Notes under the pieces: model-generated | Told to the model about the DNA's origin: nothing | Database searches by the model: none | Seen by the model: only the letters and a program-made list of their open reading frames with translations | Translations under genes and position numbers: made by a program | In this document: piece by piece, positions 20,984-29,892 of the stretch | How positions within the stretch are numbered: position 1 is the stretch's first letter | How the letters are laid out: every line of letters starts with the position of its first letter | Assembly (NCBI GenBank): GCA_017541145.1 | Contig: JAFXZT010000157.1 | Location: 1 to 32,705 of the forward strand | DNA: 32,705 bases | Source of the DNA: Bacteroidales bacterium | Lineage (GTDB): Bacteria; Bacteroidota; Bacteroidia; Bacteroidales; UBA3824 | Reading direction: 5' to 3'

Positions 20984-22189
20984 TTATACAAGCATTGATT
21001 GTAAAATACCTGCCAATCCGCCGAGTGCAGCTCCTACAGCTATCAATTTCCATTCGTCTTCCTGAAATGCCGGACGCAGAAAATCAATAAATTGTTTCGG
21101 CGGAAGGTTTGCCATTTTGTCTCCGATTTCGTTTTGAATATCAAGGGCTTTTTCGGCGTAAGGATAAATTACGCGGATATGCAGCGGCAGTTCGTGCATC
21201 AGGTGAAACAATATTATGGATTTCAGTTCCGAAATTTTCTGATTTGTAATCATAAATCTGAAAATTGTCGGTTGTGAGCTTATTATTTGACTTATTGCTT
21301 TGCTAATTTCTTTTTCCATAATATTGGATGTGATGTTGTTTTTCGACAAGCGGAAAATATAGTCAAAAAGATTTTCTGTTGTAAGAATTTCGCCGGCAAT
21401 AATTTTTGCGTATCGGTAACTTTCTTCTCTTTGGTTTTGTAAGAAAAGTCCCCAAAGTCTGAACGGTCCAAACTTTTTGGGTTCAGCCGGTTCAAATATC
21501 AATTTGATTGCCAAATAGTTGGTGATAAATCCGATGAAAACTCCGTATAGCGCAAACATCACCCAACTTGTGGTGTACATCGTTGTAATATTTTGACCTA
21601 TACCGAACAACATCCCGAGCCAAAATCCCGAAGTTTCAATAAATCTGAACTGTTTGCCGCCAAGATCCAAAAATATTTTGTTAATCATCGTTTTGTCTTC
21701 TTTCATTGAATTTACGGCAAGAGCTTTCAGGTCGAGAATTGAATCGATATTTTGTTTAATTTGGTCGAGTGAGTTTTCTACGATTTGAGGCAATATTGTT
21801 GCAACATTTTTTTTGATTTGTGATTTTATTCTTGTTCCCATCAAATCAAAAGCTTCCGGCACTTGAGTTTTCAGAACCTTGTCGGAAATCTGGCCTGCCA
21901 TTTCCAAAAAATCTTCTTGCGTGAGTTTAGATATCTCTTTGATATCCAGTCTTGTAAAAACATCTTTCGGTTTAAACAAATCTCTTGTGAGCAGGTCTAC
22001 GGATTTTTCCGCCATTTTGGTAGCTTTGGACGGAATTATGCCTTGCCATCCCAAAAACGGTTTCAATCCTTTGAATTCTATCGGATAGAATGTCATTTTT
22101 ATGGACAGCACATTTGTGATGTAACCAATCAATCCGGAGATCAACGGTACTAAGATGTAGATGTAATATTCGCTCAAGAAATCTGTCAT
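20984..22189 (-). CDS. DUF445-family membrane protein
   Basis: A 401-residue inner-membrane protein with hydrophobic segments at about 7-30, 200-230 and the C-terminus (VGAALGGLAGILQSMLV). The characteristic repeated module is present twice: GLIGYITNVLSIKMTFYPIE near the N-terminus and GVFIGFITNYLAIKLIFEPAE near the middle. The part between them is helical and probably cytoplasmic. The family resembles B. subtilis YheB; its function is not known. The gene precedes aat with little or no gap, so the two are probably co-transcribed. Confidence 0.88.
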   Translation of the reverse strand: MTDFLSEYYIYILVPLISGLIGYITNVLSIKMTFYPIEFKGLKPFLGWQGIIPSKATKMAEKSVDLLTRDLFKPKDVFTRLDIKEISKLTQEDFLEMAGQISDKVLKTQVPEAFDLMGTRIKSQIKKNVATILPQIVENSLDQIKQNIDSILDLKALAVNSMKEDKTMINKIFLDLGGKQFRFIETSGFWLGMLFGIGQNITTMYTTSWVMFALYGVFIGFITNYLAIKLIFEPAEPKKFGPFRLWGLFLQNQREESYRYAKIIAGEILTTENLFDYIFRLSKNNITSNIMEKEISKAISQIISSQPTIFRFMITNQKISELKSIILFHLMHELPLHIRVIYPYAEKALDIQNEIGDKMANLPPKQFIDFLRPAFQEDEWKLIAVGAALGGLAGILQSMLV

Positions 22190-22226
22190 GGCTTCTTGTC
22201 GTTGCTAATTGTTGTTTGTTTTTTTG

Positions 22227-23294
22227 CTAAATATGCTCCTCTACGTATAATGATAATTTTACTATTACATTTTGATTTTTCGGACTGTTTGTAATTATCG
22301 TAATATATCGGTTTTGATATCCTTGGTGTCCGTTGGTATCTACAGAAATTTGTATTTCACCGGTTTTGCCGGGTTCTACTTCGGGTGTTAAAATCTTGTA
22401 TGTTACATTTTTAGATGCGTTTCTTATCGCCCGAATTTTTAATGTAGATTTGCCGGTATTGGTAAATTTTATGATGTGAGTTGCAGTTTCGCCTTGTTTT
22501 AACTTTCCTAAATCGGGATTTTGCTCACTTGTAAGAGTAAGTTCAGGCGCGTTTTGACGTTCTTTGTCGCTGAATTCTTCGGTTATGAATGCCTTGAATG
22601 TCAGCTTGTAAGAATATGTATTTACCAAAATAGGTACAGAAAATTGTATATAGTCAAATTGATTGTATTTTTGAGCGTTGAATTCGCATTTTATCAAACC
22701 CTTTTCGCCCGGTTTCAGTATCGACGGTTTGGGTGTGATTGTAATATAATCCGGTGTATTTGCCGGATCTTTTTCTATTTTGATATTTGCTTTGGTCGGA
22801 TTGTAAACCGAGATGTATTGTTGTACTGTAGAATTGTAAAGTACTCTGTTGAAATTTACAGTTGTATTTTTCAATCTCAAATCAAACATCGTATAAGGAT
22901 ATTCCTCAGAAATAGGTTTGGGTCTGGCGGTAACTTCGCCGTCGATGTACAATGTAAAAACATTGTTTTCCTGCGAGTTGGAACTTACTATAATACTTTT
23001 GCTAAACATCCCGACGCGGTCTCTCGGATCGAAAGTTACATCGATATAACCCGTTTTTTGCGGAGCAATGGGTTCTTTGCTCCAAGATGGCGACGTACAT
23101 CCGCAAGTAGTTTGTACTTTGGTGAGTATCAATGGTTTGTCGCCGGTATTTGTATATTCAAAACGGTGAGAAACTGCTCCGCCAAGTTCGTCAATTTTGC
23201 CGAAATTAAATTCTTTTTCGTTGAACGTAATTTGTTGGGCAACAGAATTTAATGCTGCAAATAGTAATATTTGTATGATTATTAGTTTGTTCAT
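22227..23294 (-). CDS. Secreted DUF1573 protein
   Basis: A 355-residue protein with a signal peptide (about 1-19, ending NSVAQ). The DUF1573 domain follows at about 20-115: FNFGKIDELGGAVSHRFEYTNTGDKPLILTKVQTTCGCTSPSW, with the conserved Cys-Gly-Cys. Two further Ig-like or ASPM/SPD-2/Hydin-like beta-sandwich domains make up the rest (KPGEKGLIKCEF, LKQGETATHIIKFTNTGKSTLKIRAIRNAS). Such proteins are common in the periplasm or outer membrane of Bacteroidota; their function is unknown. It lies 12 bp downstream of the beta-propeller lipoprotein gene and is probably in the same operon. Confidence 0.9.
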   Translation of the reverse strand: MNKLIIIQILLFAALNSVAQQITFNEKEFNFGKIDELGGAVSHRFEYTNTGDKPLILTKVQTTCGCTSPSWSKEPIAPQKTGYIDVTFDPRDRVGMFSKSIIVSSNSQENNVFTLYIDGEVTARPKPISEEYPYTMFDLRLKNTTVNFNRVLYNSTVQQYISVYNPTKANIKIEKDPANTPDYITITPKPSILKPGEKGLIKCEFNAQKYNQFDYIQFSVPILVNTYSYKLTFKAFITEEFSDKERQNAPELTLTSEQNPDLGKLKQGETATHIIKFTNTGKSTLKIRAIRNASKNVTYKILTPEVEPGKTGEIQISVDTNGHQGYQNRYITIITNSPKNQNVIVKLSLYVEEHI

Positions 23295-23306
23295 TTCAAT
23301 TTTATA

Positions 23307-24218
23307 TTAGTTTTCTTTTGGTATTAAATATTTGCCGAGTTCGTAGATTTCCAAACTATTGTCGGTAATTGTAGGCAAAAACAGAAGATTTTGTTCTGTA
23401 TTGTACTCAAAATCACCGCAATTGATTTTTTTGTGTTTTTCTACCAACATCTCTGTAGTATCTTTGCCAACTGCGTAGATTCCGCCGTAAATATCCGAAA
23501 TCAAATAATTACCGCGACCGTCTGATTTCAGGGCTTCGGGCGTGAATTTTAGTTTCGCAATTGTAATAGCTTTGCCACTGTCTTTGAATTTAATAATTTG
23601 GTTTTGAGCTCCGCCGATAAGTTCGTCATTATCAAGACACAATGCTTTGATATTTTTACAAAGAGAATCAGCACAGAAGATGTTTACCGAATCAGCCTCT
23701 ATTTTGTAGACCTTGTCGGCTTTGGAGTCCGAAATATATACAATTCCGCTGTTGCTGATTTCAATATCTTTAAGAGATTGAGCTTCCGGTATATCGTAAC
23801 ATTTTTCTACCCACTCTTTTTCGGTATTGTATTTTATAATTTTGTTGACATCGGATATATACAAAATGCCGTCTTTTACAGCCATTCCTTTAGGGGAAAC
23901 AAGATTTGTAATTTTCAGAGTGTCAATTATTTCACCGTAAAGACTCGCTTTACAAATATATCCTGTTGATTCGTTGTCCGTAACAGAGTCTTCCGTGTTT
24001 GAGATATAAATTACCTCGTTGTCTTTGTCGAATGTTACAGATTCCGGATTATTGAAATAATTTTTGCAAGTCTTTAGTATTCTTGCGCCTGAAAAGTTTT
24101 CGGTTTGAGATACGGGCGCAGTCACATTATTAGTAGTCTGCTGTTTGTTGTTGCAGGCTGCCATTCTTATAACTATGATTACTACTATAACGAGTATGGC
24201 GTTAAATACGTATTTCAT
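23307..24218 (-). CDS. Beta-propeller lipoprotein (SMP-30/NHL-like)
   Basis: A 303-residue protein. The N-terminal hydrophobic run ends in a lipobox-like MAAC (Cys22), so a lipoprotein, although the hydrophobic segment is long and could also be an uncleaved anchor. The rest consists of about six repeats of the type NPESVTFDKDNEVIYISNTED and SPKGMAVKDGILYISDVNKIIKYN, typical of NHL/SMP-30-like propellers. No catalytic metal site could be assigned. It is probably an envelope binding protein; the ligand is unknown. It is followed after 12 bp by the DUF1573 gene. Confidence 0.78.
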   Translation of the reverse strand: MKYVFNAILVIVVIIVIRMAACNNKQQTTNNVTAPVSQTENFSGARILKTCKNYFNNPESVTFDKDNEVIYISNTEDSVTDNESTGYICKASLYGEIIDTLKITNLVSPKGMAVKDGILYISDVNKIIKYNTEKEWVEKCYDIPEAQSLKDIEISNSGIVYISDSKADKVYKIEADSVNIFCADSLCKNIKALCLDNDELIGGAQNQIIKFKDSGKAITIAKLKFTPEALKSDGRGNYLISDIYGGIYAVGKDTTEMLVEKHKKINCGDFEYNTEQNLLFLPTITDNSLEIYELGKYLIPKEN

Positions 24219-24292
24219 AATTTTTTCAGTTTTTTTGATGGACTAAATTAAAAAGAAATATGGTTTTGATAAAAATTTTTTCATTAATAATT

Positions 24293-25102
24293 TCAATATT
24301 CCCAAGCTTTTACATTGTATTCTATTTTTTCTGACTGATTGTAAAAATTCCAAATCCAGTTTTGAGATTCGCGTATTGCCTCTTTGGGAATATAAGCTAT
24401 TGATTTGTCGTACATCTCCAAGCCGTCGGCGTTATACTTTTGTTCGCTGATAGGTGAAATTATGCAGGATTTACCTTGAGGCAAGATGCTCAAATGATAT
24501 TGATGTATAAATTGTTTCAAATTTTGTGATGCAATATCGTCCAAAAGTTCCTGCTTTTGAAGATGTTTTATAATCGGGTTTGCCAAAAATGCAAGAATAT
24601 TGTCGGAAACTACAAAATCAAATTCGTTGAGAAAATCGCTGTAACGTCCTTTACTATAATTCGGTGAACTTATCAGGATGTCAACACAAAAATCTTTGTA
24701 ATTATCGATACAGTTGTAAGTTTCTGTTACAATTTTGGTAATATCTTCTGTGATAAAATGTACGTTGGGAAATTCTCGCATTTTTTTTACTACTTTTTCG
24801 GGATGAACGAGGTCTACAAGATATACCTTGTCAAACATCCTTGAAAGCTCCAAAACCGGAACATCCAAACATGCACCGCTACCCAAAACCACACAACTAT
24901 GACGTCCGCAACATCTTCTTGCACAATCGTTTATGAATTTTCGTGTGTTTGAAATATGTGTAGACCAATTTTTGATTTCGCACAGATAATAATAGTAATA
25001 TAGCTGGTGGTCCAATTCGTAACCCATGCGCTTGATAGTCTTTATGAATTGTTTTGACGTGTTGGCAGTCTTATGAAATTTTATCAGGTCAAATGGCCAC
25101 AT
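24293..25102 (-). CDS. Putative class I SAM-dependent methyltransferase-like protein
   Basis: A 269-residue soluble protein. A Rossmann-type segment is visible at about 68-100: CVVLGSGACLDVPVLEL (glycine-rich motif I) and then KVYLVDLVHP (acidic end of the second strand). HFITEDITKIV would be the next strand. A segment at about 130-165 (FCVDILISSPNY, FDFVVSDNILAFLA) is where motif IV would lie. The N-terminal 60 residues are helical with a Tyr run. No known target is suggested by its neighbours. The fold call is inferred from motif I; the substrate is unknown. Confidence 0.6.
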   Translation of the reverse strand: MWPFDLIKFHKTANTSKQFIKTIKRMGYELDHQLYYYYYLCEIKNWSTHISNTRKFINDCARRCCGRHSCVVLGSGACLDVPVLELSRMFDKVYLVDLVHPEKVVKKMREFPNVHFITEDITKIVTETYNCIDNYKDFCVDILISSPNYSKGRYSDFLNEFDFVVSDNILAFLANPIIKHLQKQELLDDIASQNLKQFIHQYHLSILPQGKSCIISPISEQKYNADGLEMYDKSIAYIPKEAIRESQNWIWNFYNQSEKIEYNVKAWEY

Positions 25103-25190
25103 GATGTTTTAGATTTTTGTTTAGTTTTATTGTTTCTTTGGTTTTAAATATTTTTTTCTGACTTTTTTTTGTAGCCTTGTAACATCACTA

Positions 25191-25757
25191 TTATTTGGTT
25201 TCGTAAACAAGATACGGGTCGGGTCTGAAAAATACAGATCCGGAAAAATAATATGGTTTTCCGTAAAATTCCCAATATCCGTTGTGAAGCGCAAAACAAT
25301 TGCCTTCAATCCATGGCGTGTATTTACTTTCGGTGCTGAGGGCAAATCCGATGTTGTAACCCAAAGCAGTGTTGGAATTTCTGTTTCTGAAGCCCCATTT
25401 CATTATCGCCTTGCCGATTCCTACATGTATGCGGTAATAATCTGATTCAATTGCTGCATTAAAAGAAAAAATGCTGTGTACATTTCCCTTGTAGTTTACC
25501 ATCATATATTGTGGTGAAAGACAAACATTGATTTCCGGATTTTCTTGTTTTAAGTTAAAAAGTCCGATTGTCATTTCAAAACCGTAATTGAATCCGGAAT
25601 ATAATGTATAGCCTAATTTTATTCTTGGGGATAAGTATACTTTTGTATCAAGTTGAGAATAAGAGTTTGAAACAGAAAAACATACAGCCGCTAATAGTAA
25701 CAAAAGCTTTTTTGAAAAGAGAAGATTAAACCTCCTTTTTAGTCGTAGCGTTTTCAT
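25191..25757 (-). CDS. Small secreted beta-rich protein of unknown function
   Basis: A 188-residue protein with a long basic N-region followed by a signal sequence (cleavage likely after SNSYSQ, about residue 35). The mature part has alternating aromatic and hydrophobic strands (KLGYTLYSGFNYGFEMTIGLF, NVCLSPQYMMVNYKG, YYRIHVGIGKAIMKWGF, LGYNIGFAL), which suggests a small outer-membrane barrel or beta-sandwich. No family was recognised. The next gene in the same direction starts 88 bp after its stop. Confidence 0.6.
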   Translation of the reverse strand: MKTLRLKRRFNLLFSKKLLLLLAAVCFSVSNSYSQLDTKVYLSPRIKLGYTLYSGFNYGFEMTIGLFNLKQENPEINVCLSPQYMMVNYKGNVHSIFSFNAAIESDYYRIHVGIGKAIMKWGFRNRNSNTALGYNIGFALSTESKYTPWIEGNCFALHNGYWEFYGKPYYFSGSVFFRPDPYLVYETK

Positions 25758-25815
25758 AAGTTTTAGGATTAGTAAAAAAAAAATTAGTGCGCGGCTTCAT
25801 ATAAAAAACATCAAT

Positions 25816-25865
25816 AAATACTTCGTAATCCGAAAAAACAATCAGATGTCGGTTACGAAGTATTT
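25816..25865 (-). terminator. Intrinsic terminator of the FGE-domain operon
   Basis: The arms at 25816-25833 and 25849-25865 are complementary over 17 bp with one bulged base (AAATACTTCGTAA/TTACGAAGTATTT, then CCGA/TCGG). On the minus strand the hairpin is followed by a T-rich stretch. It lies 15 bp after the stop at 25881. Confidence 0.8.
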
Positions 25866-25880
25866 ACTGAATATAATAAA

Positions 25881-26684
25881 TTAATCAATTTTTACAACAC
25901 GGAAACCATAGTTGTAATTTGTAAAATTCGGCTGAGGACCATCTCGAGAAGTGATTCTCGACATATCTTCTACATAATACCATGATCCGCCTCTAATTAC
26001 TTTGTAGCTTCCTTTTCCGGGACCTTGAGGATCTTTTTGTGCGCTGCTTGTGTATTTGCCGTAAAAATCAAGACACCATTCCCAAGCATTACCGCTCATA
26101 TCATAGATACCCAATTCGTTAGGCTTAAGTTTACCAACAGACTTAATACCTTTTTCGTTGGTATTTTCGTCGTACCAAGCTACTTCTTCGATATTGTTGC
26201 TGCCGGCGTACTTATAATTTTTAGAATTTTGCCCACCCCTTGCTGCATATTCCCATTGAGCTTCTGTAGGCAAAGTATACGTACCTCCGAATTTTTGACT
26301 TAGCCATTGGCAATATGCCACGGCATCCATGTACGTAACATTCACGATCGGATAAGTATCGTTCCATTGCCATTTTACGGCGTTGTCGTGTTCTTCGTAC
26401 CATTGAGCTGGCGGGTCTGCTGGCATTTTCCTTCCTGTCTCGTTGCAAAATTGCTTGTATTGGGCTACTGTAACTTCGTATTTTCCGATTGAAAAATCGC
26501 TGAGTGTTACATTATGAACAGGTATTTCATCAGCGTAGCCCTCGGAATTTCCCATCTTGAATGTACCGCCTTTTACAGGTATCATTGTTGGTGGGTTGGT
26601 TGTCTGGGCAACCGCATCCACTGCTAAAGGCAACAATAATGCTGTCAACAGTAATGTTTTGCCTACAAAGGTTGTGAGTTTCAT
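25881..26684 (-). CDS. Secreted FGE-sulfatase-domain (SUMF1-like) protein 2
   Basis: Start chosen at 26684 because a signal peptide begins there (basic start, hydrophobic run, DAVAQ), giving 267 residues. The open frame runs on upstream into the previous gene, but that part is not protein-like. The domain shows MIPVKGGTFKMGNSEGYADEIPVHNVTLSDFSIGKYEVTVAQY, LPTEAQWEYAARGG, YDMSGNAWEWC and VIRGGSWYY, the hallmarks of the formylglycine-generating enzyme superfamily. The C-terminal catalytic Cys pair of true FGE is absent, so it should not oxidise sulfatase Cys. It is a paralogue of the gene 26 bp upstream; together they form one operon. Confidence 0.9.
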   Translation of the reverse strand: MKLTTFVGKTLLLTALLLPLAVDAVAQTTNPPTMIPVKGGTFKMGNSEGYADEIPVHNVTLSDFSIGKYEVTVAQYKQFCNETGRKMPADPPAQWYEEHDNAVKWQWNDTYPIVNVTYMDAVAYCQWLSQKFGGTYTLPTEAQWEYAARGGQNSKNYKYAGSNNIEEVAWYDENTNEKGIKSVGKLKPNELGIYDMSGNAWEWCLDFYGKYTSSAQKDPQGPGKGSYKVIRGGSWYYVEDMSRITSRDGPQPNFTNYNYGFRVVKID

Positions 26685-26710
26685 AAACTTAAAATTTAAT
26701 AGTCTAACTA

Positions 26711-27625
26711 TTAGTTGTTCCTTGCAAGTCTCATGCCGTAATTGTAATTTGTGAAAGCCGGTTCTGGTCCGTCTCTTGATGTTACTGTGGCATGCTCTAC
26801 TTGATAGTGCCAAGATCCTCCTCTCAATACTCTGTATGAGGTAGAGGTTTGGTTGATTGGGTTGTCTTTCGGTGATTTTGCATAGAAATCTTTTGCATAG
26901 TAATCTGAGCACCATTCCCAAACGTTGCCGCTCATATCGTAGATACCCAATTCGTTAGCTTGTTTTGTACCTACTTTTTGCGGTCCTTTTAGTTTTGATG
27001 AATCGTCATACCAGCATACTGCCGACGGATTGTTGCTTCCGGCGTATGCAAAATTGCCTGATTTGTTGCCGCCGCGTGCTGCATATTCCCATTCTGCTTC
27101 GGTCGGGAGACGGTAACCGTTTTTACTTGCATCAAAATCGATACCACCGTCGCTATTTTCTGTATAGCATTTTTGCAAGCCTTCTTTTTCTGACAGCCAG
27201 TTGCAATATGCTACTGCATCATACCATGTGATGTGGTGCATTGGCAAATCGTCTTGCCAATCCCACCAAGGCTGTGTTGGCAACGGATAAAACTTCTTTG
27301 TGTCAGGATGTTCTGCATACCAAGCTGAGTCCGGTGCCGCAGGCATCTTGTGCTCGCGCTTGTTTGAGAATATTTTCTTTCCTGATGCATCATTGATAAA
27401 TTGTTTGTATTCTTTTACTGTTAGTTCTGTTTTCGCAATATAGAAACTCCCAACGGTTACGCTGTGAACAGGTCTTTCGTCTGCATCGCCTTTCGATGGA
27501 GTTGTGCCGGCATTTCCCATCTGGTATGTACCGCCTTCTACCAACACCATTTGTGGCTTTGTCTGAGCGTTTACTGTCAGTGATATACAGAACAACGTTG
27601 CAATTAGAATTGTTAGTTTATTCAT
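26711..27625 (-). CDS. Secreted FGE-sulfatase-domain (SUMF1-like) protein 1
   Basis: A 304-residue protein with a signal peptide (about 1-20, ending VNAQ). Same domain as the next gene: MVLVEGGTYQMGNAG, DERPVHSVTVGSFYIAKTELTVKEYKQF, LPTEAEWEYAARGG, YDMSGNVWEWCSDYY, VLRGGSWHY. It is longer by an insert at about 85-160. No catalytic Cys pair follows RGGSW, so a binding or structural role is more likely than formylglycine formation. Related domains occur in GldJ/GldK-type envelope proteins, but this one is too short for those. The gene pair probably arose by duplication. Confidence 0.9.
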   Translation of the reverse strand: MNKLTILIATLFCISLTVNAQTKPQMVLVEGGTYQMGNAGTTPSKGDADERPVHSVTVGSFYIAKTELTVKEYKQFINDASGKKIFSNKREHKMPAAPDSAWYAEHPDTKKFYPLPTQPWWDWQDDLPMHHITWYDAVAYCNWLSEKEGLQKCYTENSDGGIDFDASKNGYRLPTEAEWEYAARGGNKSGNFAYAGSNNPSAVCWYDDSSKLKGPQKVGTKQANELGIYDMSGNVWEWCSDYYAKDFYAKSPKDNPINQTSTSYRVLRGGSWHYQVEHATVTSRDGPEPAFTNYNYGMRLARNN

Positions 27626-27858
27626 CTTGCTAATATTTTTTGGTTAGAGATTAAATATTTACGTATTAGTAATAACGCATTTTTTGCTTTTATATGTTGC
27701 AAATTTGAACATATTTTTCTACTTATTCGACAAAATTAGAAAATTTTTTTCTTATTTCATCATTATTTTTTTTATAATTTTTAGTCCGTTTTTGTTCTTT
27801 TGGTTTTAATTATGTTGATTTTCAACTTTTTAATGTAATAATATTTCCGGTTATATTT

Positions 27859-29787
27859 TTATTCCGTTATTTTTATTTCTGTTCGGCGGTTTTTTGCCAT
27901 GTTTTCTTTGCTATCGTTTGGTACACACGGTTTTGACGAGCCGTAGCCTTTGGCACTTAACCGCGTGCTGCTGATTTTATGCTCTGTTAAATATTTTACA
28001 ATAGATTGCGCACGGTTTCTGCTCAATTCTATATTGTGGGGTTCTGAGCCCGAATTGTCTGTATGTCCGCCGATTTCTATTTTGATTGACGGATTTTCTT
28101 GTAAGAAATCTATCAATTTGTTCAACTCGTAATATGATTCTCGTTTCAACTCGTATTTGTCGGTGTCGAAGAAAATATTTTCTAATGTTACAATATTTCC
28201 TACGAGTATTTTGTCCAACCCGATTTCGATGTATTTTACCGTAATATTGTCCGGAATATTTTTCAGACTGAAATTCATTGAGTTCATCAAATATCCGTCA
28301 GCATTTACATTCAGTGCATAATCGTTGCCTTCCGGTAAATAAAGCATCAAATTAATATAATCAGTGTCGGTACTGCCGTTTTGTATTTTTTTGTTATCGT
28401 TAACATCCGATACCTCGTAATTTGCTTTTATCGGTTTGCCTGATTTGTTGTCTTTTACCAACCCTTTTACAAGCAATGTTCTTTTGGGTTGAATAGATTT
28501 CGGCAATTGTATTTCATAAAGGTCGAGTTTGGTTTTACCTTCCCTGTCAGATGAAATTATTGCTGAATTTCCGAAAACCGAAACCGCAAGTCTTGTTTCG
28601 TTACCTTTGGTATTTATCGGATAACCAAGGTTTTGAGCTTTGCCCCATGTTCCGTCTTCCTGTAAATGCGATACAAACAAATCTTGACCGCCCATTCCGA
28701 TATGACCATCCGACGCAAAGTAAAGTGTTTGATTATCAGCATGTATAAACGGGCTTGATTCATCGCCTTTGGTGTTAACATTTTCACCTGCATTTTTCGG
28801 CTCGCTCCATTTACCGTTTTCTGTCAATTCGCAGTACCAAATATCTTTGCCTCCGAAACCTCCCGGACGGTTTGACACAAAATACAATACCTTGTTGTCA
28901 GCACTAAATGCCGGTTGTGATTCCCAATAATTGGTATTTACCGGAGCGGGAATAGCTCTCGCATTGGTAAAACCGTTGTTCGTCAGGTACGAATAATAGA
29001 TGTCGCAACATTTTATCATACCGTCGGGACACGTACAACTTGTAAAAAGCAAAATTTTGCCGTCTGCCGAGAGAAATGGTGCGCCTTCGTTGTTGTAAGT
29101 ATTGATATTTGCACCTATTGATTTGGCTTGTTGCCACTGAGCATCGTTGTCAGTACGTTTTGTGATGAAAATATCTTCTTGACTTACAGGTAATAACGGA
29201 TTGCTCACTCTCTGTGGCAATTCTATTGTATATACCAAAGTGTTGCCGTCAGCCGACAATGCCGGAAAATATTCGTTGTATTCTGTGTTGACATTTTGTC
29301 CGAGATTTTTCGGATTGATATCCAACGGATGCGACAACGCATAAATTCTGAAATTTGCCGTTTCAATATTTCGTTGTGCATGTTTCTGTAACTTTTCGGA
29401 AATTCTCTCCGTTTTCAAAGCTTGATTGTAATAATTAATAGCTTCGTTGTAGTCCGAAAGTTCAAAATAAGCATCGCCTAATCCTGACAATATAGTTGCA
29501 TCTTTGGGTTGAAGTTGAAGCGCAGATTTCAGATATGTAATTTCTTCTTTATATTCCAATTTAGCTGCTGCAATTTCTGCTTTCAGAAGGTAAGGTTCGT
29601 AAAAATTAGCATCAGTCTTAATACATTTGTCGCACAAACCAATTGCCTCGGTGTAACTTTGTGATGCGTATTTACCGAGAGCTTCTTCAAATGTAGCAAT
29701 TGCTTTTTTGTTTGTTGTGCTGTACTGTGCATTTACCGCGGTACAAATTACCATTACAAATGCAAGTAACATCAGAAATCTTTTCAT
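27859..29787 (-). CDS. PorE-like TPR / beta-propeller / OmpA-domain envelope protein
   Basis: A 642-residue protein with a signal peptide (about 1-20, AVNAQ). Order: TPR repeats (25-150), PD40/WD40-like propeller (about 165-430, with repeated SADGNTLVYT, SADGKILLFTSC, SADNKVLYFVSNRPGGFGGKDIW and DQTLYFASDGHIGMGGQDLFV), a carboxypeptidase-regulatory-like beta domain (about 440-525), and a C-terminal OmpA peptidoglycan-binding domain (IEIGGHTDNSGS, LSRNRAQSIVKYL, GYGSSKP, NRRTEIKI). The same order is described for PorE, a peptidoglycan-bound component of the type IX secretion system, but this architecture is also frequent in other Bacteroidota proteins. No other T9SS gene is in the window. Confidence 0.85.
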   Translation of the reverse strand: MKRFLMLLAFVMVICTAVNAQYSTTNKKAIATFEEALGKYASQSYTEAIGLCDKCIKTDANFYEPYLLKAEIAAAKLEYKEEITYLKSALQLQPKDATILSGLGDAYFELSDYNEAINYYNQALKTERISEKLQKHAQRNIETANFRIYALSHPLDINPKNLGQNVNTEYNEYFPALSADGNTLVYTIELPQRVSNPLLPVSQEDIFITKRTDNDAQWQQAKSIGANINTYNNEGAPFLSADGKILLFTSCTCPDGMIKCCDIYYSYLTNNGFTNARAIPAPVNTNYWESQPAFSADNKVLYFVSNRPGGFGGKDIWYCELTENGKWSEPKNAGENVNTKGDESSPFIHADNQTLYFASDGHIGMGGQDLFVSHLQEDGTWGKAQNLGYPINTKGNETRLAVSVFGNSAIISSDREGKTKLDLYEIQLPKSIQPKRTLLVKGLVKDNKSGKPIKANYEVSDVNDNKKIQNGSTDTDYINLMLYLPEGNDYALNVNADGYLMNSMNFSLKNIPDNITVKYIEIGLDKILVGNIVTLENIFFDTDKYELKRESYYELNKLIDFLQENPSIKIEIGGHTDNSGSEPHNIELSRNRAQSIVKYLTEHKISSTRLSAKGYGSSKPCVPNDSKENMAKNRRTEIKITE

Positions 29788-29800
29788 GTTATTATTATTT

Positions 29801-29877
29801 GTAGAGACGTCATATTATGGCGTCTTGTATATTTTTTTACATCGTTGTTTGGAGACGCCATGGTATAACGTCTCTAC
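29801..29877. repeat. Palindromic repeat element related to the left-end repeat
   Basis: Inverted arms of 25 nt, GTAGAGACGTCATATTATGG... (29801-29825) and its near complement ending ACGTCTCTAC (29853-29877). They differ at three positions, all of which would be G·U or A·C in RNA. The outer GTAGAGACGT/ACGTCTCTAC sequence equals that of the repeats at 1-270, 29.5 kb away. It lies between the phosphatase and PorE-like genes, so it may terminate or stabilise that transcript. Confidence 0.85.
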
Positions 29878-29892
29878 GGAAGCGTTGTTTGA

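Noticed and set aside
22521..23252. 243-codon plus-strand frame opposite the DUF1573 gene
   Set aside because: Antisense shadow rich in Cys, Phe and Arg with no domain. The minus-strand gene has a signal peptide and clear domain motifs.
26685..26921. Longer start for FGE-domain protein 2
   Set aside because: The extension would overlap the end of the previous gene and hide the signal peptide that starts at 26684.
27859..29787. Part of a type IX secretion gene cluster
   Set aside because: Only the PorE-like domain order is seen; no PorK, PorL, PorM, PorN or T9SS C-terminal signal was found in the window.
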